A stretch of 36,467 bases of DNA from the NCBI GenBank assembly GCA_945860595.1, contig CAMAQV010000028.1, positions 1-36,467 of the forward strand, read 5' to 3'. The position numbers and the translations under genes are program-made. Under the pieces are notes generated by a model. That model was given only the letters and a program-made list of their open reading frames with translations. It did not search any database and was not told the DNA's origin. How positions within the stretch are numbered: position 1 is the stretch's first letter; every line of letters starts with the position of its first letter. Shown one piece after another: positions 10,701 through 18,889 of this stretch. Origin of the DNA: Comamonas sp. lk. Lineage in GTDB: Bacteria > Pseudomonadota > Gammaproteobacteria > Burkholderiales > Burkholderiaceae_C.

Positions 10701-11857
10701 TGCGTGGCCGCCGCCACCGGCATACGGGCGGCCAGCTGTGCCGCCAGGGCCAGGTCCAGCTGTTCGATGGCCACGCTGCCGTGCGCGCCACCGGCCGGGC
10801 CGGCCGGCCACAGGCGCAGGGTCAGATCGCTGGCGGGCCAGATCAGCCCGTCGCGGGCCTGCCCCTGCAAGCCCTTCACTGCATACTGCACACCCGCGCC
10901 GTCCAGTGGGCTCATCACTACTCTTCCCGCGAGCTGGCGCAATTGCAAGGCCTGGCCATGCCCGTCGATGCTGGCGTCCACATCGGCCAAAGCCAGATCG
11001 ACGGTGCATCCGGTGACCTGCCCTTCGCGTACATCCAGCCATGCTTGCAGCTTGCCATGGGCACTGCGTATACCCCGGGCGGGCTCCAGATAGGGTGCCA
11101 GCAAGGCCAGGTCTATGCGTGGCAACTCGGCGTGAAGCTGTCCGCGCCAGTCGGCCAGCCGTCCCGGATGCGAAGCCTGCAGAGCCCGGCTGAAATTACC
11201 GCTCAGATGGATAGGCTCACCCCAGTGTGGCGGCGGCGTGGCGTCTAGGCGCAGATCATGGTTACGGGCCGCGTTGCGCATCAGAAAGCTGACACCCGTG
11301 AAATCCAGGGGCGGTGCAGCGCGCAGCGCGTCAACCCAGCGCACGCGCCCGCCTTCCACACGCAATGCCTCTTGGGCGAACAGCCAATCGAGCACCACAC
11401 TGTCCTGCTGATCCGGCGACTGGACCAGCAGCCCGGCCACCCAGATCTGCCCCTGCGGATCCCTACGGACCTCCAGATCAGCGCCCTGTACATTGATCTG
11501 CTCCACCCGGCCGAGCAGCAGCGAGGCACTTGAAAACGCTACATGAACCTCCGGTAGCGCCAGGGCCGTCGCACCCTGGGCATCGAGCAAGCGCAGTCCG
11601 CGCAAAGCGACCTCGGGCACCAGCCCATTGCTGCGCACCTCCATGGCGTCAAGCTCCAGGCGCAAACCGCTGTGTTGCTGTGCCTGCTCCAGCAGCCAGG
11701 GCCGAAAGACATCGATTCGCGGCACAATCAGAAAATGCAAGGTGCCCCACAACACAACCAGCACCAGCACCACCAGCCCCAGCGCACGCACCAACCAGAC
11801 CACCACACGCGCAGGCCAGCGCAGCCAGTGGCGGGGCAGGGAGATGGAATCAGTCAT
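7760..11857 (-). CDS. yhdP: YhdP-family AsmA-like envelope protein
   Basis: This 1365-residue protein belongs to the YhdP/TIGR02099 group of AsmA-like proteins. In E. coli, YhdP is an inner-membrane-anchored bridge across the periplasm that helps move phospholipids to the outer membrane. One transmembrane helix lies near the N-terminus (ARVVVWLVRALGLVVLVLVV, from about residue 16). The rest is a long beta-rich body without further membrane helices. The C-terminal AsmA-like part contains the family segments SMSGRMNLDIAKGQFL and LLGVLSLQSLPRRLMLDFRD. The length is close to E. coli YhdP (1266). It is divergent from glnE with only 43 bp between starts, and upstream of the nitrilase-family gene. 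The family call is secure. Confidence 0.93.
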   Translation of the reverse strand: MTDSISLPRHWLRWPARVVVWLVRALGLVVLVLVVLWGTLHFLIVPRIDVFRPWLLEQAQQHSGLRLELDAMEVRSNGLVPEVALRGLRLLDAQGATALALPEVHVAFSSASLLLGRVEQINVQGADLEVRRDPQGQIWVAGLLVQSPDQQDSVVLDWLFAQEALRVEGGRVRWVDALRAAPPLDFTGVSFLMRNAARNHDLRLDATPPPHWGEPIHLSGNFSRALQASHPGRLADWRGQLHAELPRIDLALLAPYLEPARGIRSAHGKLQAWLDVREGQVTGCTVDLALADVDASIDGHGQALQLRQLAGRVVMSPLDGAGVQYAVKGLQGQARDGLIWPASDLTLRLWPAGPAGGAHGSVAIEQLDLALAAQLAARMPVAAATHTALAQLQPAGQMHALAVQWQGPWNAPTDYRVKARLQQLRLAAYGGAGFPGIGVEGMDAEIDASPTGGSSIWKIKKGALALPLVLDEGRVPLDEASATLRWSWQEGRLRLEMQRLQFANPDLAGELAMVWTAPRVPGATASGGAAKAVPGLGELALDSKLSRLQPGRLTRYLPSAMDRDVRNYLRDAFSGGELGPVTVKVKGDLDQFPFSNGRTGTFQIATSLRNMNYAYALAPSKKGAPSWPTLAQLFGDLEIDRDTLVLSNARAIWLHPAGAGAGVPIARATARISHLYDHATANLSLEGRSVMSDALAVINRSAVGPLMGNALARTSVSGAAAYKINLQIPIADPAKTTLQGNLALPGNDFQYSPESPKVVRVRGTLGFSENSVNLSGVQASALGGDVRLDGTLQFSEAAWTAGGNRVRVQGTLSSSGLRESKDLGALAALAGLLDGQTAYAADIGWRGGAPQVQITSDLQGMALALPPPLGKSAASALPLRLEWSGAAGESGAKPSARSDTIRMTLGRSAQAVLQRDTSGAEPRLQRGVVALGETDAAPALPAQGLQVQIDTAVLDVDQWSRALQPLLPEPEGLPATGSPYMPNAVKVQVKQLLWDGRHLDRLNASARREGGLWRVDVDASQLAGKLEFSAASGGSGSRLHARLSRLSLEASAANDVQTLLDAPATSLPAMDVVVDALEMYGKKLGRMQALAVNVGTAAGKAEWRLQQLQLTVPEATFNATGVWGSLSSASAPSAAGTAQATPRKVPGDSRRTELNFKLDVADAGALLARFGMVNVVRAGSGKIEGSVGWAAPPLNLDYPSMSGRMNLDIAKGQFLRADPGVAKLLGVLSLQSLPRRLMLDFRDVFSDGFEFNYVRGDVAIEQGVARSNNLQMLGAVATVLMDGSTDIARETQSIKVLVVPQLDTGTATLLTAIANPLAGLYTLVASTLLRQPIQDANTQELLVEGSWQVPRVSKIDRRTGKPLPQ

Positions 11858-11900
11858 GCAAAAGGGTCACACAGTGCATCAAGAATTATGAGCCCAGCCC

Positions 11901-14657
11901 ATGGTCAAGCCTGACCAGCCCCCCACAGCGGTGCCGCAGCAAGATATTGCGCAGCTGAGCGCGCATTCCCGCCTGGCCCAGCGCCTGCGCCGCCGCTATG
12001 CCGACGAAGGCCATTTACTCGGAGTCGGTGTTCCTGTGCGCGATGCGCAAAGTCAGCTGCTCCAAACCCTGCTGCAACGCGACCCGCAAGAACCCGCTGC
12101 CGCGCTGCGCATCACCCGCCAACTGGTGTTGGAGCGCGTGCTGACACTGGATTGTGCGCATGCGCTGCCCTTGGCCGAGGTCACCCAGGCCATGACCGAT
12201 CTGGCTGAAATCACACTGGACGCTGCATTCCAGCGCGCCGAAGCCGAGCTGCAGTTCCAGCACGGCAAACCCTTGAACCAGGACGGTACCCCCGCTGCCC
12301 TGTGCATTCTTGGCATGGGTAAGTTGGGCGCGCGCGAGCTCAATGTGTCCAGCGACATCGATCTGATTTATGTATTTGACAGCGACGGGCACAGCACGGG
12401 CGTGGCCCAGCCCGGCGGGCAGGCGCGTGGCGTGATCAGCACGCAGGAATATTTTGGCAAGCTGGTACGCGCCATGCAAACCCTGATCGGCAGCGTGACC
12501 GAGCATGGGTTTGTGTTTCGCGTCGACCTGGCGCTGCGCCCCAACGGCAACTCCGGTCCCAACGCAATTTCGCTGGGCGCGCTGGAAGACTATTTCCAGA
12601 GTCAGGGCCGCGAGTGGGAGCGACTGGCCTGGCTCAAGGCACGGGTGGTCGCACCGCAATCCGCCATCGGCTCACCCTGCGCCCGCGCGCTGCGTGCGCT
12701 GGTCACGCCTTTTGTGTTCCGCCGCTACCTGGACTACAGCGTGTTCGATGCGCTGCGCGTACTGCACCGCCAGATCCGCGAGCATGCAGCACATCGCAGC
12801 GCCGGGAATCCGCAGCGCGCCAATGACGTCAAGCTCTCGCGCGGCGGCATCCGGGAAATTGAATTCATCGTGCAGCTGCTGCAAGTGGTGCGCGGCGGAC
12901 AATTCCCTGAACTTCGCACCCGGCCTACCCTGAGCGCCCTGCAACGCCTTGCCACGGCCCGCTTGCTGCCATCCGACACGGCGCTGGAGCTGGCGCAGGC
13001 CTATGTTTTTTTACGCCAGGTGGAGCACCGTATTCAGTATCTGGATGACCAGCAAACCCATGTGCTGCCCACGGACGGGGCCGACCTGGACTGGATTGCG
13101 CGGACCATGGGGCTGGCCGACAGCGCCGCCTTGCAGGCCGCTTTGCAGCTGCAGCGCGACCGGGTGGCCCAGGAATTTGACGGGCTGCTCGGCGGTGGCC
13201 CTTCGCACGCGTCGCAGGCGGGGGCATCGCCGCCTGCGGTGGGTGGGTTGGAGCAGGTACTGAGGCTGCTGGATGCGCCCGAGCACGCCGAACTGCAAGC
13301 CCGCCTGGCGATGTGGCGCGAACACCCCCGCGTACGGGGACTGCGCGACGACGCGCGCGAACGGCTATGGCGCCTGCTACAGCGCACCGTGAAGTGGCTG
13401 CGCGAGGGCGAAGCCAGCGTGGCGGGCTGCGTGGCGCTGCTGGACTGGATGGAATCCATCCTGCGCCGCGAAAGCTATTTGGCACTGCTGCTGGAGCGCC
13501 CGCGCGTACATGCGCGCCTGCTGCGCCTGCTGGGTGCGGCGCGTTGGCCCGCGCGCTACCTGCTCAAGCACCCGGGCGTAATCGACGAACTGGCCACCGC
13601 CAGCATGCTCGATGAGCGCTTTGACAGCGCCGCATTCACCCGTGAACTGGACGGCCGCTACGCCCATTTACGTGCCAGCGGCCATGACGACGAAGAATCG
13701 CTGCTCAACCTCCTGCGCCGGGCCCACCACGCTGAAGTTTTCCGGACGCTGGCGCGCGACCTTGAGGGGCGCATCAGCGTCGAGCAAGTCGCCGACGACC
13801 TGAGCGCGTTGGCTCAGGCGGTGCTGGTGCTTGCGCTGAACTGGTGCTGGGCTCGGCTGAAAAACGCGCACCAAACAAGGCCTGACATTGCCGTGATCGC
13901 CTACGGCAAGCTCGGCGGCAAAGAGCTGGGGTATGGCAGCGACCTGGACCTGGTGTTTGTGTACGAGGACGCCCACGACAACGCCGGTGAGATCTACGCC
14001 GCGCTGGTGCGCAAAGTCATCAACTGGCTCACCGTCAAGACCAGCGAAGGCGATCTCTATGAAATTGACACCGCGCTGCGCCCCAACGGGAATGCCGGTC
14101 TGCTGGTCAGCCGCTTTGCCGCCTATGCCGACTACCAGCAGCAGCGCGGCTCCAACACCGCCTGGACCTGGGAGCACCAGGCCATGACGCGGGCGCGCTG
14201 CGTCATTGGCAGCGCCGCGCTACAGGCACGGTTTGATGGGGTGCGCAACGCCGTTATCTCTAGCCCGCGCGACCAGGCCGCCTTGCGCGAAGAGATCAGC
14301 GGCATGCGCGAACGCGTACGCGCCAGCCATCCGGCCAAGTCGCAGATTTTTGACGTCAAGCACAGCCCCGGTGGCATGGTCGACATCGAATTTTCCGTGC
14401 AGTTTCTGGTGCTGGCCCACAGCCACGTACACCCCGCGCTGCGCGCCAACAGCGGCAATATCGCGCTGCTGCAAGCCGCCCAAGACGCCAGCCTGTTGCC
14501 CGATGCGATTGGCACGAATGCCGCCCAGGCCTACCGCGCTCTGCGCCAGGTGCAGCACAGCACCCGCCTCAACGAAGATGCTACGCACTGGGACTGGCAA
14601 GCCAGCAGCGAGGCGCGCGCTGCGGGGTTGGCGCTGTGGGCCGCGGTGTTTGGATAA
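11901..14657 (+). CDS. glnE: Bifunctional glutamine synthetase adenylyltransferase/adenylyl-removing enzyme
   Basis: The 918-residue GlnE adds AMP to glutamine synthetase or removes it, under control of PII proteins, and so tunes nitrogen assimilation. Both nucleotidyltransferase halves are present. The N-terminal (deadenylylating) half has LGMGKLGARELNVSSDIDL near residue 145. The C-terminal (adenylylating) half has YGKLGGKELGYGSDLDLVF near residue 675. Each half is followed by a helical domain (SRGGIREIEFIVQLLQ in the first, SPGGMVDIEFSVQFLV in the second). The length agrees with E. coli GlnE (946). An in-frame ATG at 11901 lies 43 bp from the divergent yhdP start. Key aspartates are intact, so both activities are expected. 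Confidence 0.96.
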   Translation: MVKPDQPPTAVPQQDIAQLSAHSRLAQRLRRRYADEGHLLGVGVPVRDAQSQLLQTLLQRDPQEPAAALRITRQLVLERVLTLDCAHALPLAEVTQAMTDLAEITLDAAFQRAEAELQFQHGKPLNQDGTPAALCILGMGKLGARELNVSSDIDLIYVFDSDGHSTGVAQPGGQARGVISTQEYFGKLVRAMQTLIGSVTEHGFVFRVDLALRPNGNSGPNAISLGALEDYFQSQGREWERLAWLKARVVAPQSAIGSPCARALRALVTPFVFRRYLDYSVFDALRVLHRQIREHAAHRSAGNPQRANDVKLSRGGIREIEFIVQLLQVVRGGQFPELRTRPTLSALQRLATARLLPSDTALELAQAYVFLRQVEHRIQYLDDQQTHVLPTDGADLDWIARTMGLADSAALQAALQLQRDRVAQEFDGLLGGGPSHASQAGASPPAVGGLEQVLRLLDAPEHAELQARLAMWREHPRVRGLRDDARERLWRLLQRTVKWLREGEASVAGCVALLDWMESILRRESYLALLLERPRVHARLLRLLGAARWPARYLLKHPGVIDELATASMLDERFDSAAFTRELDGRYAHLRASGHDDEESLLNLLRRAHHAEVFRTLARDLEGRISVEQVADDLSALAQAVLVLALNWCWARLKNAHQTRPDIAVIAYGKLGGKELGYGSDLDLVFVYEDAHDNAGEIYAALVRKVINWLTVKTSEGDLYEIDTALRPNGNAGLLVSRFAAYADYQQQRGSNTAWTWEHQAMTRARCVIGSAALQARFDGVRNAVISSPRDQAALREEISGMRERVRASHPAKSQIFDVKHSPGGMVDIEFSVQFLVLAHSHVHPALRANSGNIALLQAAQDASLLPDAIGTNAAQAYRALRQVQHSTRLNEDATHWDWQASSEARAAGLALWAAVFG

Positions 14658-14697
14658 GACAGCGACACCTCCGAACTCCGAATGATGTCATTCAGCG

Positions 14698-15849
14698 ATG
14701 CTCAACCCTGACAACTGCAAGGTAGCCGATCTGGCTGCCATCACCAGTACCCCGACGCTGCTGTCGGATTACCCGTACGCGGCATCTGTCACCCTGGGCG
14801 TTCCCGTATACGACTGCGCGGCGCTGCGGACGCAGGCAGATACGGGCGGCGATATGGCGCGCGCACTGCAAGCCGAATGGGTACAGGTGTGGATGGACGG
14901 GCCGGGGGTCTTGGTACTGCAGGGTGCGTACGCCGACGGCGCGCTGGTGGACGCGGTCAGCGCGGCGTTCATGCAGATGATCGAAGCGCAGCGTGTGCAT
15001 GGCGGTGGCGCCGACCACTTTGCCAAACCGGGGGCGAATGACCGGGTCTGGAACGCACTGCAAAAACTGTGTCTATTGGAGCCGCCACTGTTTGCGCGCT
15101 ACTACGCCAACGAGATGGTGGCCTGGGCCTGCGCGGCCTGGCTGGGTCCGGGATACCAGATGACCTCGCAGGTCAACTGCGTCAACCCCGGCGGCGCAGC
15201 GCAGGTGGCGCACCGCGATTACCACCTGGGTTTTTTTGACGCGGCGGGCGCGGTCTGCTATCCGGAACACGTACACCGGCTCTCGCCAGGACTGACGCTG
15301 CAAGGGGCGGTCGCGCATGTGGATATGCCGGTGGAAAGCGGGCCGACGCTGTATCTGCCGCATTCGCAAAAGTACCTGCCGGGCTATCTGGTGTCGGGAC
15401 AGCCGCAGTTTCAGGAATTTTTTGATGCGCACCATGTGCAGCTCCCGCTGCGCAAGGGCGACGCGGTTTTTTTCAACCCGGCGTTGCTGCACGCAGCCGG
15501 TCACAACCGGACCGCGGATGTGCGGCGCCTGGCCAATTTGTTACAAGTCTCTTCGGCGTTCGGGCGCGCCATGGAAGCGGTAGACCGCCAGGCCATGAGC
15601 GCCGCCGCCTACCCCGCGCTGCAGGCACTGCGCGCCAGCGGGCAGCTTGATGCGCAGCAACTGGAATATGCCGTAGCTGCTTGCGCTGAGGGCTATGCAT
15701 TCCCCACCAACTTGGACCGTGACCCGCCTGCGGGTGGCCTGGCACCACCCAGCCAGCAGGCCTTGGTGCTGTTAGCCTTGCAGGAGAACTGGCCTGCTGC
15801 CACCTTTCACAGCGCATTGCGCGCCCACGCTGAGAAACGCACCGCATGA
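14698..15849 (+). CDS. Phytanoyl-CoA dioxygenase (PhyH) family protein
   Basis: This 383-residue protein looks like a member of the PhyH group of Fe(II)/2-oxoglutarate oxygenases. The first metal-binding motif is VAHRDYH (H172, D174). The distal histidine is in NPALLHAAGHN (H265 or H269), and an arginine for 2-oxoglutarate is likely in the next strand (TADVRRLANLLQ). Family members hydroxylate varied small molecules, and the substrate cannot be told. It starts 40 bp after glnE. Its stop overlaps the start of the next gene (ATGA at 15846-15849), so it is translationally coupled to the SDR. The shared operon suggests oxidation of a sugar-like or polyol compound, but that is an inference. Confidence 0.85.
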   Translation: MLNPDNCKVADLAAITSTPTLLSDYPYAASVTLGVPVYDCAALRTQADTGGDMARALQAEWVQVWMDGPGVLVLQGAYADGALVDAVSAAFMQMIEAQRVHGGGADHFAKPGANDRVWNALQKLCLLEPPLFARYYANEMVAWACAAWLGPGYQMTSQVNCVNPGGAAQVAHRDYHLGFFDAAGAVCYPEHVHRLSPGLTLQGAVAHVDMPVESGPTLYLPHSQKYLPGYLVSGQPQFQEFFDAHHVQLPLRKGDAVFFNPALLHAAGHNRTADVRRLANLLQVSSAFGRAMEAVDRQAMSAAAYPALQALRASGQLDAQQLEYAVAACAEGYAFPTNLDRDPPAGGLAPPSQQALVLLALQENWPAATFHSALRAHAEKRTA

Positions 15850-16691
15850 ACACCACTCCCGTTTCAACATCCACCAGCACGCCCGCTACGCTCTACGGCA
15901 AAGTCGCCGTGGTCACCGGCGGCACCCAGGGCCTGGGCGCTGCGATTGCGCTCCTGCTGGCGCAGCGGGGCGCAACCGGTGTGGTGATCTGCGGGCGGCA
16001 GCGTGATAAAGGCCGCGCACAGGCACAGCAAATCACGAAAGCCAGCGGCGCGCGCGTGGTGTTTGTGCAGGCTGATTTGGAAAAGGTCGACGATTGCCGC
16101 ACGGTCATCGCCACAGCCGATGCCGAGTTTGGCCGCGTAGACGTGCTGGTCAACGCCGCGGCCATCACCGACCGCGGCACCTTGCTGGACACCGACCCGG
16201 CGCTGTTTGACCGCATGATGGCGATCAATGTACGTGCGCCGTTTTTCCTGATGCAAGAGGCCGTCAAACTGATGCGGCGTGACCAGATTGCGGGCAGCAT
16301 TGTGAACATCGGCTCCATGTCGGCGCTAGCCGGTCAACCCTTTATCGCCGCTTACTGCACGTCCAAGGGAGCGCTGGCCACGCTCACCCGCAACAGCGCC
16401 TACGCCTTGCTGCGCAACCGCATCCGCGTCAACGGCCTGAACATCGGCTGGATGGCCTCGGAAGGCGAAGACCGTATCCAGCGCGAGTTCCACCACTCCG
16501 CACCCGACTGGCTGGAACAGGCCGCTGCCAAGCAGCCCTTCGGCCGCTTGGTAGACCCACACGAGGTCGCCCGCGCGGTGGCGTTTTTGTGCAGCGACGA
16601 GTCCGGCCTGATGACCGGCTCGGTGATCGAATACGACCAGTCGGTCTGGGGCGGCTACCACGGCTCGCCGCACCCGGACGCGCCGCTCTGA
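15846..16691 (+). CDS. Short-chain dehydrogenase/reductase (SDR)
   Basis: The 281-residue protein has all classical SDR features. The cofactor loop is TGGTQGLG (residues 24-31), NAAA follows in LVNAAAITD, and the catalytic set is S157 (NIGSMSA), Y170 and K174 (AAYCTSKG). SDRs of this kind oxidise or reduce an alcohol/ketone pair with NAD(P). The C-terminal part (SGLMTGSVIEYDQSVWGGY) matches the substrate-loop end of sugar- and polyol-type SDRs. The first 16 residues are a Thr/Ser-rich lead before the usual SDR start. The ATG overlaps the stop of the PhyH-like gene, so the two proteins are made together and may act in sequence. Confidence 0.92.
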   Translation: MNTTPVSTSTSTPATLYGKVAVVTGGTQGLGAAIALLLAQRGATGVVICGRQRDKGRAQAQQITKASGARVVFVQADLEKVDDCRTVIATADAEFGRVDVLVNAAAITDRGTLLDTDPALFDRMMAINVRAPFFLMQEAVKLMRRDQIAGSIVNIGSMSALAGQPFIAAYCTSKGALATLTRNSAYALLRNRIRVNGLNIGWMASEGEDRIQREFHHSAPDWLEQAAAKQPFGRLVDPHEVARAVAFLCSDESGLMTGSVIEYDQSVWGGYHGSPHPDAPL

Positions 16692-16734
16692 AACCAGCGT
16701 GACCGGCCAGCCACAAAAGGCGGCGACAATGCCC

Positions 16735-16763
16735 CGCGCTCTGTACGGTGCGCGCTTTTTTCT
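16735..16763 (+). terminator. Weak stem-loop with T-tract between SDR and aldo/keto reductase
   Basis: A 5-bp stem CGCGC (16735-16739) with GCGCG (16750-16754) and a 10-base loop is followed by CTTTTTTCTTT. It sits in the 94-bp gap before the aldo/keto reductase gene. The stem is short, so it may only weaken read-through into that gene. Confidence 0.35.
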
Positions 16764-16785
16764 TTGACACACCCCGACACACACC

Positions 16786-17835
16786 ATGACCTACCAAGCC
16801 CAAGCGGACCGCTACGACGGCCGCATGCCCTACCGACGCTGCGGCACAAGCGGACTGCAACTCCCCGCAATCACCCTGGGCCTGTGGCACAACTTCGGCG
16901 ACACCACGCCGATGCAAACCCAGCGCGAGATGTTGCGCACCGCGTTTGACCTGGGCATCACCCACTTCGACCTGGCCAACAACTACGGCCCCCCCTATGG
17001 CAGCGCCGAAATCAACTTTGGCGAACACCTGCGCCGCGATTTCAAGCCATACCGTGACGAGCTCATCATCTCCAGCAAAGCCGGTTGGGACATGTGGCCC
17101 GGCCCTTACGGCCAGGGCGGCGGCTCGCGCAAATACGTTTTGGCCAGCCTAGACCAAAGCCTGCGACGCATGGGCCTGGACTATGTCGACATTTTCTACA
17201 GCCACCGATTTGACCCTGACACCCCGCTGGAAGAAACCATGGGCGCGCTGGCCACCGCCGTGCAGCAAGGCAAGGCGCTGTATGTGGGCATCAGCAGCTA
17301 CTCCGCAGGCAAGACCCGCGAAGCCACCGCGATTCTGAAAAGCATGGGCATCAAGGCACTGATCCACCAACCGTCCTACAGCCTGCTGAACCGCTGGATT
17401 GAGGACGAACTGCTCGATACCCTGGCCGACACCGGCACCGGCTGCATCGCCTTCAGCTGCCTGGCGCAGGGCTTGCTGACCGATAAATACCTGAACGGCG
17501 TTCCCGCCGACGCGCGCATCAACCGCCCCGGCGGCGGCTCGTTCACCGCCGACCATTTGACCGAGCAGAACCTGCGCCATGTGCGCGCGCTGAACGAGAT
17601 CGCCCAAGCGCGTGGCCAAAGCCTGGCGCAAATGGCCACCGCCTGGGTCCTGCGCGACCCGCGCGTGACAAGCGCGCTGATCGGGGCCAGCAAAGCAGCG
17701 CAGGTGACCGAGCTGGCCGGGGCTTTGCGCAAGCTGGATTTCTCCGCTGCAGAACTGGCGGCGATTGACCAGCACGCGGTGGACGGCGGCATCAACCTCT
17801 GGAAGCGCCCGAGCACCGACCAGCGGCCCAACTAA
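16786..17835 (+). CDS. gpr: Aldo/keto reductase, YghZ/Gpr type (L-glyceraldehyde 3-phosphate reductase-like)
   Basis: This 349-residue protein aligns along its length with E. coli YghZ (Gpr), an NADPH-dependent reductase active on L-glyceraldehyde 3-phosphate and methylglyoxal. Shared stretches include SLGLWHNFG-like LGLWHNFG, ITHFDLANNYGPP, LIISSKAGWDMWPGPYG and VDIFYSHRFD. The aldo/keto reductase tetrad is D62, Y67, K98 and H140. The C-terminus (LAAIDQHAVDGGINLWKRPS) is also of the YghZ type. The gene is the last on this strand before a strong terminator. In this setting it may remove a reactive aldehyde made during breakdown of the imported sugar. The exact physiological substrate remains open. 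Confidence 0.92.
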   Translation: MTYQAQADRYDGRMPYRRCGTSGLQLPAITLGLWHNFGDTTPMQTQREMLRTAFDLGITHFDLANNYGPPYGSAEINFGEHLRRDFKPYRDELIISSKAGWDMWPGPYGQGGGSRKYVLASLDQSLRRMGLDYVDIFYSHRFDPDTPLEETMGALATAVQQGKALYVGISSYSAGKTREATAILKSMGIKALIHQPSYSLLNRWIEDELLDTLADTGTGCIAFSCLAQGLLTDKYLNGVPADARINRPGGGSFTADHLTEQNLRHVRALNEIAQARGQSLAQMATAWVLRDPRVTSALIGASKAAQVTELAGALRKLDFSAAELAAIDQHAVDGGINLWKRPSTDQRPN

Positions 17836-17851
17836 GTCACGCTGCGCACGT

Positions 17852-17895
17852 AAAAAAGGCCTGTCACCCGAGAAGGTGACAGGCCTTAGCTTTTT
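17852..17895. terminator. Strong bidirectional intrinsic terminator
   Basis: A perfect 13-bp stem, AAGGCCTGTCACC (17856-17868) with GGTGACAGGCCTT (17875-17887), has a 6-base loop CGAGAA. An A-run lies at 17852-17857 and a T-run at 17891-17895, so it can work in both directions. It separates the aldo/keto reductase gene (plus) from the ABC transporter operon (minus), whose stop codons lie 16 and 17 bp outside the feature. Confidence 0.93.
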
Positions 17896-17912
17896 ACAGC
17901 GGCGCGGCGCGT

Positions 17913-18833
17913 TTATTTGTACTGCGCGGCGTTGTCCTTGGTCACCATCACGGTGCCGGTGTCAACCCAGGCCTCAACTTTCTCGCCTTTTTTCAGCTTC
18001 ATCAAAGCTTCTATGGCGAACTTGCCCATATTGGATGGGGCCTGGGCCACCGATGCAGCCAGTTCGCCAGCCAGAATGGACTTGGCAGCATCCGGCGTGC
18101 CGTCAAAGCCAACCACCATCACGTTTTTGATCTTCTTGGCCGAGCGCAGTGCTTCCAGTGCGCCCATAGCCATGTTGTCGTTCGACGCAAAAATGCCCTT
18201 GATGTTGGGGTGTGCGGTCAGGATGTTCTCGGTCGCTGCCTGGCCTTTCGCCGTATCCCAGTCACCTGGTTGCATAGCCACCACTTTGAGGCCGCAGGCG
18301 GTCAAGCCAGCCTTGGCGCCATCGGAGCGGAACTTGCCGGTGGATTGGGTGATGATGCCTTGCAGAATCGCCACTTCAGATCCTTTGGGCACGCCTTTGC
18401 AAATGTAGTCGGCGGCCATTTTGGCGCCCACTTCATTGTTGGTACCGATGAAGCTGATGCCTGCATTAGTGCCCTTGGTGTCCACAAAGACGACGGGGAT
18501 GTTTTTCTTGCGTGCGGCTTCGACCACTGTGGCCAGGGCGGTGGGGTCGGTCGGTGCCAGCGCGATACCGGCCACGCCTTTGGCGATCTGGTCTTCAATC
18601 TGGGCGACCTGGGCTTGCACGTCGGACTCGGCAGGCGGGCTCATCACCAACACCTTGACGTTATTGGCTTTGCCGGCATCTTCCGCGCCTTTTTGCACGG
18701 CGGCCCAGAACGGGTTGCCCGAACCGGGACCTTTCATGTCCAGCAAATAGGTTTGCGCGCTGGCAAAGGTGGAAAGCGACAACACACACACTGTCGCACT
18801 GACGAGAACTGAGGTTTTCATAGAAATTTTCAT
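17913..18833 (-). CDS. Sugar ABC transporter periplasmic substrate-binding protein
   Basis: A 306-residue RbsB-like binding protein (periplasmic binding protein type 4 fold). I chose the ATG at 18831-18833 over the upstream one at 18881 because AAGGAG sits 6 bases ahead of it and the protein then starts with a normal signal peptide (KTSVLVSATVCVLSLSTFASA). The mature part shows class signatures: GNPFWAAVQKGAEDAG, GIALAPTDPTALATVV, VVFVDTKGTNAG, IKGIFASNDNMAMGALEAL and VVGFDGTPDA. These proteins capture sugars for the membrane permease. It is the last gene of the operon ATPase-permease-binding protein, 56 bp after the permease, and ends at the strong terminator. The ligand is unknown. Confidence 0.94.
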   Translation of the reverse strand: MKISMKTSVLVSATVCVLSLSTFASAQTYLLDMKGPGSGNPFWAAVQKGAEDAGKANNVKVLVMSPPAESDVQAQVAQIEDQIAKGVAGIALAPTDPTALATVVEAARKKNIPVVFVDTKGTNAGISFIGTNNEVGAKMAADYICKGVPKGSEVAILQGIITQSTGKFRSDGAKAGLTACGLKVVAMQPGDWDTAKGQAATENILTAHPNIKGIFASNDNMAMGALEALRSAKKIKNVMVVGFDGTPDAAKSILAGELAASVAQAPSNMGKFAIEALMKLKKGEKVEAWVDTGTVMVTKDNAAQYK

Positions 18834-18889
18834 GGTTGGCTCCTTGTCTCCTTTATCACAAACATTACGCGGGAGATACACGTAAATCT